From contig JAWZYU010000009.1 in NCBI GenBank assembly GCA_038380435.1, forward strand, positions 69,531,901 to 69,595,900: a DNA stretch of 64,000 nt, written 5' to 3'. This DNA is from Ryuthela nishihirai (taxonomy: Eukaryota > Arthropoda > Arachnida > Araneae > Heptathelidae). Shown here piece after piece: positions 18,529-29,825 of the stretch. The position numbers were made by a program, and so were the translations under genes. Within the stretch, counting starts at the first letter, position 1; each line of letters starts with the position of its first letter. A model generated the notes under the pieces. The model had not been told where the DNA came from and did not search any database. It saw only the letters and a list, made by a program, of their open reading frames with translations.

Positions 18529-21240
18529 CAACCAGACCGTGCAATTTAGTTCTCCAAGCAAGTCTATCCTGAGCTACATTTACTGCATCTGGCCACTGCA
18601 CACCAATTCTAACAAGGTCTTGTTTGACATTGTCTGCCCACCGCATCCTAGGTCTCCCCTTCTTTCTGAGGCCTTTAGGCACACTGTTCATAACCCTATT
18701 CGCCAATCTATAATTATTCATACGAGCAACATGGCCAAACCAACGGAGTCTCTCTCTGCACAATATGCTGCTTAAAGGAGGTTGCAAACTCCTTTGCCTA
18801 ATCTCATCATTAGTTACAAAGTTGAACCACCTAATGCCCAAGATACTGCGTAAGCATCTGGAATCAAAAGCATCAAGTTTCCTGTTATCTTGTTTACAAA
18901 GTGTCCAAGTTTCACTACCATAACTAACCCTAGAAAGAACCAAACTATTATACAGTCTAATTTTAGTCTTTAGGTGTATACGCCTATTTCTCCACACTCT
19001 CCATAGGTTCTTAAAAGTCCCGGCAGCAATCCCTATTCGTCTGTTAATCTCATGCCGCACATCACCATTATCTGTTACATAGCTCCCAAGATAATTAAAC
19101 TGTGACACCTGCTCAAGACTGCAACCATTCAGATTAACTGAATCACAGCCTGCCTGACCAATTTTCATCACTTTAGTTTTCTCTCTGTTTATAACCAAAC
19201 CTACTCTACTACCAGTCTCATCAACAGCTCGAATGAAAGAGTTCATCTCATCAACATCATTTGCCAAAAGGGCTAAATCATCAGCATAATCTAAATCAGA
19301 AATTTTCGTATCTCCAGCCCATTTAAGGCCAAAAACTTTCCCTTGAAGTGAATTTCGCATAACATAATCAATAACCAAGCTAAAGAGAAAAGGAGACAAA
19401 ATGCACCCTTGTCGAACACCAGAAGTAATGCTAAACCAATTGCTACAAGCCTTACCAACTCTCACACACGACTCAGTGTTATTATAGAGAGCTTTCATAA
19501 TGTTAACTAACTTGTCTGGTATACCATATGATCTCACAATCAACCACAAATTATGACGATCAACAGAGTCGAAAGCCTTTTTGAAATCAACAAAGCTAGC
19601 AACCAAAGGTTTCTGAAACTCTAAACATTTCTCAAGAATCTGCCTAAGTGAAAATATCTGATCCACACATCCCCTACCACTTCTGAATCCACATTGCTCA
19701 TCACGCAATTGACTGTCAACCAGATTCTTAATTCTATTAAGCACAATCATGGAAAGAACTTTACCTGGAACAGAGAGTAGGCTGATACCCCTATAGTTAT
19801 CACAAGAACTGCGATCACCTTTTTTGAAAATAGGGATAACAATAGCTCTGGTAAAATCCTTAGGAACCATGCCTTTATCATAAAAGATATTCAGAATTTC
19901 AGTCATCCAAGTGGTAACTGAAACATTTCCAGCTCTAAGCATTTCCGTAGTAACTTCATCTACCCCTGGGGATTTATGAAGTTTAAGTTTAGAAACAGCC
20001 AAAATAACTTCAGATTGTGTTATAGGTCCAACATTAAAGCCACCAATGCATCTATCATCATTGCAAACAATGGGAGTAGAACTAACTACATTGTTTAGAA
20101 CATCACTGAAATGCTCAGCCCACCTAGCCATGACAGAATCCTCCCCTTCTATAACCTTACCTTGTTTATCCTTCAATCCTTGTATGCCTGTCCGTTTTCT
20201 ACCACACAAAACATTACCTATCTGGTACAGCTCTCTGCTGTTGTGCTGTCTAACTGCTTCCTCGGCTTTGTCAGCCAAATCATCAAGCCAAAGATTCTTA
20301 TCAGCAGCTAACTGATCCTTTACAAGTTTATTAAGGTCTCTGTAATGCTTTCTATTAGGACTAGTAGGGTATTGATTAAGGGCATTCCTGCAGTTCTTTC
20401 TTTCCGAAATAAGCTCAAGTGCCTTATCACTCAGATAATTTTGGCTCTTCTGCTCCTTTTTTCCTAAAAGAGTACTGTTAGTGTCCAAAAAAGCCTGTTT
20501 AAAATGATCCCATTCTTCCTCAATTTCAGTAGTAAGCAAACCATGACTGTCATAATGACTAAGTAACCTATCATGGTAAGCTTTGGCTATAACTGGATCT
20601 TTCAGAGCTTCAGTATTAAAAGTAAATTTTTTAACCCTAGCACAACACTTTTTAAGTTTAAGTTGCAACACACTTTTAACAAGGTAATGGTCAGATCCAA
20701 TTTCAGCTCCCCTATATGCCCTGGTATTCCTAACAGAACTAGCCCATTTGCTGTTAATTAAGATGTAATCAATCATATTCTTATGCAGCCCATCAGGTGA
20801 AACCCATGTGTACTTATGTATGTCGCGGTGTTTGTAATATGTGTTAGTTATTCTGAATCCATTGAGTTTACTTACCTGTAGGAGACGTTGCCCATTGCCA
20901 TTGCAGCTACCAATACCAAAAGGGCCTATTACTCCTCCCCAAAGGGCAGAGTCAGTACCAACTTTGGCATTGAAGTCACCAAGAACAAGGGTAATATCTC
21001 CTTTCTTGACAGAATTCAAAATATCCTGAAGTTGTTCATAAAACCTATCCTTCTGATCCTCATCGGCATCCTCAGTGGGGGCATAACAGCAGATAACATT
21101 CAAGTCTTTAACGCTTGTCTGAAATTTTGCTGTAAGAAACCTTTCATTAATGCACTCATATCCTAGAAGAGCATCACTAGCGTGTCTGCTGAGAAGCAGA
21201 CCCACGCCTTGGGATATGCTTATTGTCGTCCCTCCCTGAA
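18518..21240 (-). pseudogene. RTE-like endonuclease-reverse transcriptase, main frame
   Basis: Nearly 900 codons are uninterrupted; the frame is open from about 21240 and contains the 895 codons counted from GTG 21205. In that count the endonuclease motifs are GDFNAKVG at 76-83 and SDH at 171-173. Motifs of the RT follow: SPGVDEV at 412-418, FVDFKKAFDSV at 538-548, GVRQGCILSP at 596-605, the catalytic YADD at 640-643, and QFNYLGSYV at 702-710. A C-terminal RLRWFGHVARM segment at 819-829 and a GRPRMRWADNV segment at 850-860 are typical of these proteins. The N-terminus lies in another frame at 21177-21530. The RT itself appears intact, so damage may be limited to one event. Confidence 0.85.
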
Positions 21241-21530
21241 AAGAGAAATTTAAGATTATTTTTAAGAATCTGACCTTTATCTGTCCATCTGGTCTCTTGC
21301 AAGCCGAGAATATCTAAATTATAATGGAGGAATTCTTGTGTGAGGACATCAAGAGAAAAAGCTCTGTGCAGAGTCCTCACATTCCAACTACCTATGGAGA
21401 GAAAATGGTTAGTGGGATGGTTAAAGAAATTATGTTTATTGAGAGAGGGATTGCCGACAATATCAAACAGCCCCCTAATCGCAGACATGGGGCAAAGACC
21501 CGTTCCCCCACTACTAAAGGCTGAAGCCAT
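21177..21530 (-). pseudogene. N-terminal part of the LINE endonuclease, shifted frame
   Basis: From ATG 21530 the frame carries SWNVRTLH at residues 48-55 and LQETRW at 77-82, the first two endonuclease motifs. True similarity ends at about residue 98, near 21236. There the other frame takes over with the next expected motif (GVGLLLS). A one-base-type shift within about 21229-21245 therefore separates the two frames. The first 47 residues are not recognised. Confidence 0.8.
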
Positions 21531-21888
21531 CTACACTGGAAGACTTCCTCCAATGTAGAATTTGACGATGCCAATAGAAGCAAAGAGTTCAGGTGCCTGC
21601 GATGACTTCTGCTCAGGATTATCCACCAGCTGATAAACATATCCTGTGAATCTATTCACTTGGGGCTGTCAACCCACAAACAAACAGAAAACACAGCGGA
21701 AGATTTTCCCTCCACAGAAGCCCACCAGTGCAGCAAAATCAGGATCCATAATCAAGCTCAGAGCCATATATCAGTCCAGTAGGTTTATATGGTCAGCACC
21801 AGGACCCTGTGTGGTTGACCACTCCTCAGCAGGGTAGAAAAAAAAGAAAAGTAGCCATAGTTGTCCAGATCAGTAGGCCACACTAATC
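21531..21888 (-). promoter_or_regulatory. 5' untranslated region of the RTE-like LINE
   Basis: These 358 bp between the ATG and the 5' target duplication have no convincing frame. By position they should hold the internal promoter of the LINE; no element is recognised. Confidence 0.5.
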
Positions 21889-21975
21889 TGGGGTTAGCGG
21901 ATATAAATCTCAAAGCTGTCACAGTTGGGATTCGAGCCTATTACGCTCCAGACTGTACCATCCACTCCAATCATG
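21889..21975 (-). mobile_element. SINE family 1 host copy, 5' part
   Basis: After the LINE the SINE resumes with GCGGATATAAATCTCAA, GGGATTCGAGCC (box B read in reverse) and a diverged box A region. It completes the copy broken at 18479. Confidence 0.65.
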
Positions 21976-21979
21976 AGCG

Positions 21980-22636
21980 TTAATACGATGATGGTGATAC
22001 ATACACAGTCTGGTAGGACCTCCATAGCCCGTGGCTGTATGAGGATTTTTGTGTGTATGTGTGTGATACTATATAGCAGCGGCTTCCAAACTATGTTACT
22101 CATACCACTAGTTGTACACGAAATTTCTGCCAGTGGTGTGAGTTCAGTGCGCATTCTCGCAGGGCTCTAGTAATCATTATTGGGGATGAAATAAAATGTT
22201 AAAATCTGAAAATCTAACATTTAAAGATTTAAGCTACAATTTTTCTATTTCACTACAAATTTCATCAAGAAATGCAGAATATTAGAAACTTCACACTAAA
22301 CACAAAGTTATTCATTTAAATATTTTTTTTTGAATTATGCAATTTTTTAATGAATATTTCCATTGCATTCTAGATTGTGCTTTAAAAATTCCACATAAGG
22401 GTACTTTCTCCAGTGGAATTAATTGAAACTTTAGTATTTAGAATTTATGCTTCCCTCTTAATTTTTAAAGATCTTTTTAATATTTAAATCAAATGTAATA
22501 GCAGATGTAATAGAGATGCATGTGTAATGTTTTGTTCTGTTGAATAAACTAAACCAAATAAAAAATTCTTGCAGTCCCGCACATATGAATTTTGAATCAT
22601 ATAACCCACAACTGAAAAAACTTGGACACCCTTACC
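21980..22636. other. AT-rich DNA, no recognised gene
   Basis: No coding signal. A GTGTGTATGTGTGTG run lies near 22050. Confidence 0.5.
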
Positions 22637-22640
22637 TTAA

Positions 22641-22847
22641 CCCTTTATAGGCCGTCGGGACCTGAAAGTCCCGCAAGTTGAAAACATCTATCCTTATTAT
22701 TTTCTAGTCTTGACTAGGCTGATTTAAACACTGATGAAAAATATATATAAATAATATATATATAAAATATGTAAAACACTGCAGTTTTAGAAATGATTAT
22801 CAATTAAACAAATATCAAGTAAGTATCTTCACCTCATGTGTTAAAGG
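22641..22847. mobile_element. Possible piggyBac-type MITE
   Basis: A 207-bp segment sits between TTAA at 22637-22640 and TTAA at 22848-22851. It begins CCCTTTATAGG and ends, read in reverse, CCTTTAACACATG; the shared outer motif is CCTTTA. A short hairpin (CGGGAC, six-base loop, GTCCCG) lies just inside the left end, as in several piggyBac ends. The inverted repeat is short, so this is tentative. Confidence 0.35.
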
Positions 22848-22921
22848 TTAAAATTTCAATTTATATTAATAAAATTTCTTTCACCAATGATGTGATGTGA
22901 GGGGAGACGGCGATACAAGGA

Positions 22922-23258
22922 GCAGGGGTAGCTCAGTCGGTAGTTCTCAGGTTCGAATCCCACCTTGGACAGCTTTAAGATTTAACTCTCCAAAAACCCC
23001 ACCCTGCCCTCGGTCAGTAGGAGAAACCGATGGGCATGGATAGGCCGCCGTCCGTCGGATGAGACGCAAAGCCATGTCTCGTGTGCGGGAAAGCCATACC
23101 CTGTTCACATTAAAGATGGATGGCCTTGACAGGAATCCAGTTATCCAGTGGGTTCCCTCCCCCAGCCTTCTCTGAGTACTCGGGTTCCTTGTGACCTGGC
23201 CATTTAGCCCATTGAGTGCAACAAAAAAGTGCCGCTCAGAAGTAAAACAACCCAACCA
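22922..23258 (+). mobile_element. SINE family 1 copy
   Basis: Box A is GTAGCTCAGTCGG and box B GGTTCGAATCC; a short deletion removes the anticodon arm between them. The 3' end is CCGCTCAGAAGTAAAACAACC. Confidence 0.8.
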
Positions 23259-23259
23259 G

Positions 23260-24815
23260 TGACACAAAGCGATGTTATGAAGCGAAAAAATTTATATTTA
23301 ACAAAATTAATGCTCTGAAAACATTTAAAAAATTCACCTAAAATTTCACTTCCTTATTCGAAAATGTAAGTAAAAAGAAAAGATCTGATTCCTCGATCTC
23401 AGAAGGGATAATTCGAATTTATTATTTTAACAATTTAAATGTCAGTTAACACTCTTTAGAGAAACAAGAAATACGATCATGTGCGCATCCATTCTGTTAT
23501 TCCAGTCGAATTCATTCTTTACTAATAAGTTCGCAGATGACAAAAGAATTTCTATTTCGAGTTGTGTGACTGTCATGATTTATTTCCACTCATTTAATGC
23601 TGATTGATATTCTTACCCGAATGAGATAAGTGATTTCGAACAGTTTAGCAAAGTACAGAAAGAAAGTTGTTGCGGACCGTTGCTATTTTCCACAGTTCAT
23701 AATCGGCAAGAAACGAAAAAAAAGAGAGGTAATTTACTACATAAAATATGGTTGACGTCACATTCTGTTTTCCTTTCTCCAGAGCGTCATCCGATGCATC
23801 TGAGTTAGCGCACAGAGGTGATACTGAACTGGAAGCATTCAAGTGAGGGGAGACGCGTTTCGATAAATCCCCCCGACTCTAAAGCATCTTAAGAAGCCAT
23901 GGCATATAAGGATATCCAGGCTTCTCCTCAATGGCTTCTAATGTACAAAATATGGTAATCGCCCTCGGCCTTGGTGAGAGTTGATGTCAGATGTGTTAAT
24001 GGCTTTTGCTGGCGGCTCTGCATTGGAAACTGGTTGAACTGAAAAAGGACATGGAATTGACAAAACAATGCCAAGGGGAAGTGAACATTTAGCTTGGGAA
24101 AGTTGAAAGTGACTAGTTTCAGCTGTTTCTGCAGGTTGATGTTCATTTCGCACTTAGTTTGGTTTAAAATTTGCTCCTTTTAAATCTCTTCTCAAAATTG
24201 AAACTTGAATAGATTTCGTTTCGGATATAAGCTTCGAGCAATAATTGGATTTATCAGATGTTAAGCCTACTAAATAATTTTTCAAAAAAACTACCTCTTT
24301 GTAGTTAATATTCCTGAATAAATATTTTATTTATAATATATCTAACTTAATAACAGAATTATGAAATACAATTTTGATGAACTAACATACTCTAAAATTC
24401 TGAAAATATACAAATTCTGAAACATCTGATATAATATACAAAATTTGAAGTTATCGCTTTACCTTCTGACAGTCTCAATCATCAAAAGGATAGTTCTCTT
24501 ATGAAAAATAGATTCAGGGGTAAGTATAAATTTATTGGTGTGTTGTATTAGTTTTTCCTGGAAGAAAAAGGAAAACTCAAAAGTGACATTTAGAAATCTT
24601 TATAAATTGCAATCACTGACGAAAAATAAATAAATTCCTTCACCAGGGTCGAATCTAGGCTCTGGGTGAAATGCTAGTTACTTAAATGGAGGTGAAAAAT
24701 ATATATTAAATATATATTACACCTATTTTTCGAAAACTAGTTCATGGACCACTGGAACGGAAAGTAAAACTTAATGCTAGAACGAGCAGCTGCCTTTGCA
24801 AGCTCATCGGTGTCT
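23260..24815. other. No recognised gene; GC-richer patch at 23930-24165
   Basis: Mostly AT-rich. The patch at 23930-24165 is open in two - strand frames and has a composition unlike its surroundings, but no family or splice signal is convincing. It could be an old exon, a conserved noncoding element or an old repeat. Confidence 0.35.
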
Positions 24816-24821
24816 TGTTAG

Positions 24822-24908
24822 CAGCGGTTAGCCGAAATAAATCTCAACTTTGGCACAGTCTGAGACTCAAACCTGGGAACTGCAAATTATGAACTTGCAC
24901 ACTGCTGA
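24822..24908 (-). mobile_element. SINE family 1 fragment, 5' head
   Basis: It contains ATAAATCTCAACTTTGGCAC, GAGACTCAAACCTGGGAACT (box B region) and TGCAAATTATGAACTTGC, in family order on the - strand. Confidence 0.6.
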
Positions 24909-24924
24909 GTGAAACATAGAATGA

Positions 24925-25030
24925 TTTCCTTTTTTCTTCCTCTATTAACTCTACTTCTAGACTCATTTTTCTACTAATTACCCGCTATCTCCACGTCTAC
25001 TCTTATTATTCTTAAAGTCCTCCCTTCCGA
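24925..25030 (+). repeat. Dispersed pyrimidine-rich repeat, copy 1
   Basis: CTAATTACCCGCTATCTCCA begins at 24974, embedded in a TTCCTC/CTACTC-rich stretch. Relatives begin at 25572 and 26564. Confidence 0.55.
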
Positions 25031-25121
25031 CCCCATGGTAGTTAGAACATTTGGAAATAACAGCTCGTTCTGCAAAAATCATTTAAAATTAGCGAAAATT
25101 TAAATAGTCGTTACAAAGAAA

Positions 25122-25265
25122 TTCTCCTCAAGCAGCTGCTTTCCACGGAGGTCTAACAAGAGCCTGTCAGTTTAATACGCCATAGAGAAGACCTGTGAAG
25201 AAAGCGAAACTTCAACAGAATTACAAGTCCCCTGTAAACATGCCAACCACCCAGACACCAGGATT
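25122..25265 (-). mobile_element. SINE family 2 copy, degraded
   Basis: The 3' end (CTCCTCAAGCAGCTGCTTTCC on the + strand) and AGCCTGTCAGTTTAATACGCC are recognisable. The tRNA-like head is lost. Confidence 0.6.
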
Positions 25266-26299
25266 GTAATCATTTCAGAAACTGCTAAAATTTTTACAAA
25301 GTTTAATATAATAATTATTACTTTGAGATTTACTCTGTTTGAAATAATTTTCCAGATGAGTTATTTTAACTGGTTAAACGTTCCGGCTTTTTCACAACTC
25401 TTTAAATACCGAACAAATATTGTTCAAAAAAATCAAAAAGATAGATTTCTTCGAATGAACTAATTTCTTATTTGCATAACAAAGAATGATTTCCCTTTTC
25501 CTCCCTCTACTTCTAAACTCCTCTTATACAAGCTGTCTCCATGATTATCCTAATTACACGCTTTTTGATCCCTAATTACACGCTATCTCCATGTCTACTC
25601 TTATTACTCTTGAAGTGCTCCTATAAGATGCCGACAAACACTTCTCTTCAAAGGTGAGTTCAATCTTCATTTTTCCTTTCTGGCTACTCCAGCAGACCTT
25701 TCTCTCCCTCTATGAAGCCACACAGTCTCCCCAGACTTACGGTGACTGACAGCGGAAGATAAATGGAATGTGTTAAGAGCGATGGTATGTCTAGCAAGGT
25801 CTCGTGGGAAGACTCGGAATATGATGTAGCACGGAAAAGAACGTGATGGGCCCAGCTGTCAAACGGGAATGTAAAGAATATTTTACCATCTAGGTTTAGA
25901 GGTGACTCATTCAGTACGCTATGGATGAAGTGGTAGAAATGCATTTCGTTTCCTAACCACACTCTTAATAAAAGGTAATTTGGAAATCGCGTATTATTTG
26001 TCTACGTCGTTTTCGAAGGTTATTATCGCATTAATTTCAGTTTCGTTTAAGCGTTTTCTTTAAGAATTTGACAAATATGAATGAGTAAACAAAGGCTTTC
26101 GTAGCGAACTAACAACGAATTGGAATAGTGAACTAACATATGCAAAGATTAGGTTGTTTTATTGGGCTGTTTTCCGCTGTTCTTAAACTTTAATTTCCAC
26201 AACATATACTCGTACATTTTCTACATATTTCTTTATATTTAAGTTCTAAACAGACTCAGTTTTTTTGTTACATTTTTCTTTTTTATGTATCTTTTTAAC
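25266..26299. other. No gene; second copy of pyrimidine-rich repeat
   Basis: A CTAATTACACGCTATCTCCA copy begins at 25572, with a partial duplicate near 25551. A - strand open frame at 25684-25962 has no recognisable family. The rest is AT-rich. Confidence 0.4.
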
Positions 26300-26398
26300 A
26301 GGGATTAGCAGAGGTAAATCTAAACTTTGGCACAGTTGGAACTCGAACTTGGAACTTCGGATTAGTAGACTGGCGCGGGCTGCCGACTGAGATAAACC
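26300..26398 (-). mobile_element. SINE family 1 fragment, 5' head
   Basis: GTAAATCTAAACTTTGGCAC, GGAACTCGAACTTGGAACTT and GCCGACTGAGATAA show box B and box A read in reverse. Confidence 0.65.
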
Positions 26399-26605
26399 GG
26401 CCTCTATTGTTAACGTGTCAAACAGTATTTTATTTATGCTCTGTGTATCTTTACTGTTTATAGATTTTTGTTTATGCTTCTAATTTTCTCCCAATACTGA
26501 GTATTAAGTCATTTGTACATTTTAACCAAATTTTAGAATGAGCTATATATGGACTCCTCTTTCTACTAATTACCCGCTATCTCCACGTATATCCCACTTA
26601 TATAT

Positions 26606-26822
26606 TGGGCTTCGCTGAATGGTTAATGAGCTTGGCTACTTATCTAATGGACCTGGGTTCAAGCCCCGGATAAGGCATGGATGTGTGTGTTGGTTTTCTA
26701 CTGAGGTCTTACCATCCTGACTGATCTTTTACTATGGTGATGTATAAACTGATAGGCTCCTGTCAGACCTCTGTGGCAAGCAGCTGCTTGAGGGGATATT
26801 TATTTTATTTATTTTTTTATTA
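26606..26822 (+). mobile_element. SINE family 2 copy, complete
   Basis: The head is GAATGGTTAATGAGCTTGGC and GGTTCAAGCCCC. The body is GATAGGCTCCTGTCAGACC and the 3' end CAGCTGCTTGAGG, followed by an ATTT-type tail. The third pyrimidine-rich repeat copy lies just before it (from 26564). Confidence 0.8.
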
Positions 26823-26916
26823 ATATAACACTAGTACAAAATATATTATTATTATTCAGTCTTCGGCACAGTACCTAAATGGTGACGTCAAGTTTCACCA
26901 TTTAGAGAGGATTAGT

Positions 26917-26980
26917 TAGCACGTTTGGTTATAGAGTAAAAAGAACTGGGATTCGAATCACGGTTGTACTTAGATGGTTA
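26917..26980 (+). other. tRNA-like fragment
   Basis: GATTAGTTAGCACGTTTGG resembles a box A, and GGGATTCGAATCACGG a box B, about 30 bases apart. No cloverleaf acceptor stem can be drawn. It is probably a SINE head or tRNA pseudogene. Confidence 0.3.
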
Positions 26981-26989
26981 TGCTTAGAC

Positions 26990-28265
26990 CCATCTGATTA
27001 GACATCATTCCCATTCTCAAGTGTTATCTATGGCAATATCTAGTGGCAATGTCTAGTCAGAATAGTGAGAAATACTTACCTAATTCATTTCACAAATGAA
27101 AGAACTCAAATTGTTGCAGTAGTGGCGAAGAGAAAGCACTAAATATTGGAAAAACAAATTACCTGGAAGCACTAATGCTGACTAGCATTATCCTATATCT
27201 AAACTCTAGATTCTACTCGGGTTGGTTGGTTGGTTGTTTGGGTGGTTTATGGCTCATTAGTGACTTAGGCTATATTGCGCCCAACAAAGAGCATGTACTC
27301 GAATTCTTGATACTTTTTTGGAGCCCAGGGAGAAAATGACTAATTTTGGTGGTCAAAGTGCAAATATTAAATCTGGTAACATAGCAAAGGGAAATTTTCG
27401 TCTTTTTTCGGTATATGTACCTTAGCGATCCAAAGTAGGTGTTTCTTTTAAAAGTGAGGCCCAGTACACCCCGCGTCTGTACACCCCTGATTAGATTTAA
27501 GATCAAAAGCAAGAAAGAATAAATTCTTTTCGAAAAGGAGTACAAATGCCTTTTTACGATTTTTGCACTAATCAAAATGTTATTTTTGAGTGTTCCGGAA
27601 ATGTTGGGGGGGGGACGCTGGGGAAACCCGCAACTTCGCCATTTTGCCCATATTGCTGCCATTTAAAATTTTAATCTTTTGCCATTAAATTACAATAGTA
27701 AGATTTGTGTTCTCCTTTTTATATTTCATCAATATTAAAAATAAGAAGCCAAGGCACCTCTGCTGTTTTTCTCGGCTTTCTGTTGCGCTTGAGCAAGAGA
27801 TATGAACAGCCGATTGACTGATTAGCACTGATGCAAATTAATGAACGGCAGATACATTAACTATTGTCGGCATGCTTATTTTTAATGGCTCATTCATAAT
27901 GCCTGGGTGGTTTGAAGAATGGATGCAACACTGGGAAACGATATATACAAATTTTAATATCTACAATCCTACTTTACATAAATAAATACGTCTCTCATTT
28001 ATTGGGTCTCTGACTAATGACCCATACTCGTTCGTGCACTTTCAATAAATTCTTGCAGCTCAACGGCCCCAATGGATATAAGCCCCTGAACAGCGGAAAA
28101 TGGCAAAAGCCTCAGTTGACGCCAGTCTGCCTTCAATTGGTCAAAGTTCGCCAACGCAAAATGTCGATAAAAGGTTCACCCCACTCATCACTGCAGCACT
28201 GCTGCTTACGACGTTTAAGGGTGGTGTCATAGACGCTGTTCAATTACTAACTACTCCGTTGGACA
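26990..28265. other. No recognised gene
   Basis: Includes a GGTTGGTTGGTT run near 27220 and a run of nine G near 27606. A - strand frame of 130 codons (27270-27662) has no recognisable domain and may be an unclassified repeat. A GC-richer stretch at 28015-28260 is also unassigned. Confidence 0.4.
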
Positions 28266-28358
28266 CAGAGTTGTTGGGTTGTTTAACCTCTGAGCAACAC
28301 TTTTGGCCACATAATGGATTAAATGACCAGATCACAAGGACTTAGAATTGCTTAGGGA

Positions 28359-28746
28359 TTGGGTTGGGTTGTTTTACCTCTGAGCGGCACTTTTTTGCAC
28401 ACCATGGGCTAAATGGCCAGGTCACATGGACCCCGAAGGCTCAGAGAAGGTTGGGGGAAGGAACCCACTGGAACACCTGTTGGGAGACAGATGTTAGCCT
28501 CCCGTCAAGGCCATCCAGCGTGTTCTTTAACGTGCACAGGGTATGGCTCTCCCGCACACGGGGCCACGGCTTAACGTCCCATCCGACGGACGGCGGCCTT
28601 TCCAAGCCCATCGGTGTCCCCTACTGACCGTGGGCAGGACGGGGAATTTTGCGGAGATAAATCTCAACGCTGACCCAGCAGGGACTCGAACCTGGGAACT
28701 ACAGATTACGAGCCTGGCGCTCTACCGACTGAGCCACCCCCTCCCC
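28359..28746 (-). mobile_element. Young SINE family 1, inserted in an older copy
   Basis: A full-length copy of 388 bp is flanked by TTGCTTAGGGA at 28348-28358 and 28747-28757 (11-bp perfect duplication). Boxes A and B are near the right end read in reverse (GACTCGAACC; CTACCGACTGAGCCACC). It is close to the copies at 30057 and 37308. Confidence 0.9.
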
Positions 28747-28887
28747 TTGCTTAGGGAAGGGAACCAATGGTGAGCTGTTAGGAAACAGATGGAAGCTTCT
28801 CGTCAAAGCCATCTAGTGTGTCCTTTAACGTGCATAGAGTATGGCTCTCCCGCACACTGGTCCCCCGGCTATGCGTTCCATCCAACT

Positions 28888-29012
28888 AGGGCTACCATAC
28901 ATCCTCCAAAAGGAGGATATGTCCTCCTTTCTTATCTCATATCCTCCCGGAATTTAGGAAAAACATGAAATGTCCTCCTTTTTGAATAAACTTTTTCAAT
29001 GTCATCATCAAA
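28888..29012. mobile_element. Unclassified insert with TCCTCC motifs
   Basis: About 125 bp begin TAGGGCTACCATACATCCTC and contain four TCCTCC-type motifs and a small hairpin around CCTCCAAAAGGAGG. It interrupts the SINE at CATCCAAC/GGACGG. Its ends are not clear enough to name a family. Confidence 0.4.
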
Positions 29013-29100
29013 TGGACGGTGACTTTCCAAGTCCGTCTTTTCGCTGACAGTAAGGTGAGGGGTTAGAAGAAATAAATCTGAATGCTGACCTAGTTGAGAA

Positions 29101-29442
29101 CTGAAACTTTGGTAAGTGGATCTGCAGAACCTGGAATGACTGTTTTACTTCATTCCTATCCTTGCGAAAATGGCTAGGAAAATGGCTAATATCCTCCTCG
29201 AAGCTGAAAACGAATCCATCACATTCAATTAATTCTAATAAAATCTACATTTTTGCTCAGTGATTTTCTTTTATGACTCACTCTACCCAGGAGGATTCGC
29301 GATAATCGTAAAATATATCAAGAGTCCGTGAAAATCTCTAAAAATACAGCATAAAAAAATGCGGAATAGCCATTAAAATTTAAAAACGCAATACCTAAAG
29401 TGCAATAAATGGTTCAGCTTTGCAGTTCTTATTTATTTAGGG
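29101..29442. other. No recognised feature
   Basis: AT-rich sequence without gene or known repeat, apart from a possible stray TCCTCC motif near 29190. Confidence 0.5.
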
Positions 29443-29825
29443 CGGGGAGGTTGGCTTAGTCGGTAGCGCGCCAGAATTGTAATCAACAGTTATCAGACTC
29501 GAGTTCCAACCGTGCAAGCGTTGAGATTTATCTCCTCTAACCCTACACTGTACTTGGAGAGGAAGTGGACAACGATGGGCTTTGAGCTGCCGCCCATCAA
29601 ATGAGGCGTAAAGCCGTAGCACCGTGTACAGGAGAGCCATACTCTCTGCACGTTAAAGAACACACTGAATGGCCTTAATGGCAGACTTATATCTTCCTCC
29701 TAACAGTTATCCAGTGGATCTCCTTCCGCAGCCTTATCTGAGTTCTTGAGGTCCTTGTTACTGGCCATTTTGCCCGTTGTGTGTAAAAAAAATGCCGCTC
29801 AAAGATACAACAACTCAAATCCAAT
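29443..29825 (+). mobile_element. SINE family 1 copy
   Basis: Box A is TTGGCTTAGTCGGTAGCGCGCC and box B is ACTCGAGTTCC. The body is full length and the 3' end reads ATGCCGCTCAAAGATACAAC. Confidence 0.75.

Larger units (their letters stand above)
18480..21888 (-). mobile_element. Full-length RTE-like LINE
   Basis: A 3409-bp non-LTR retrotransposon lies on the - strand, flanked by TGGGGTT at 18473-18479 and 21889-21895. Its 3' end is a (CAT)7 run on the + strand (18480-18500), that is an ATG-type simple tail, as in RTE-group elements. It encodes endonuclease and reverse transcriptase, interrupted by one frameshift. It inserted into a SINE family 1 copy, whose sequence continues on both sides. 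Clade assignment to RTE is by motif and tail type, not by phylogeny. Confidence 0.85.
28270..29100 (-). mobile_element. Old SINE family 1 copy hosting two insertions
   Basis: Segments 28270-28347, 28758-28887 and 29013-29100 together make one diverged SINE on the - strand. A younger SINE of the same family sits in the first gap (28359-28746) and an unclassified insert in the second (28888-29012). Confidence 0.7.

Noticed and set aside
27270..27662. 130-codon minus-strand frame
   Set aside because: It starts near an ATG but has no recognisable domain and no neighbours. It may be a repeat; I could not support a gene.
28017..28773. Several overlapping frames with sequences such as LGCFTSERHFFAHHGLNGQ
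   Set aside because: Translations of SINE family 1; the same peptides recur at 12.1, 22.9, 30.0, 35.7, 37.3, 38.5 and 39.4 kb.
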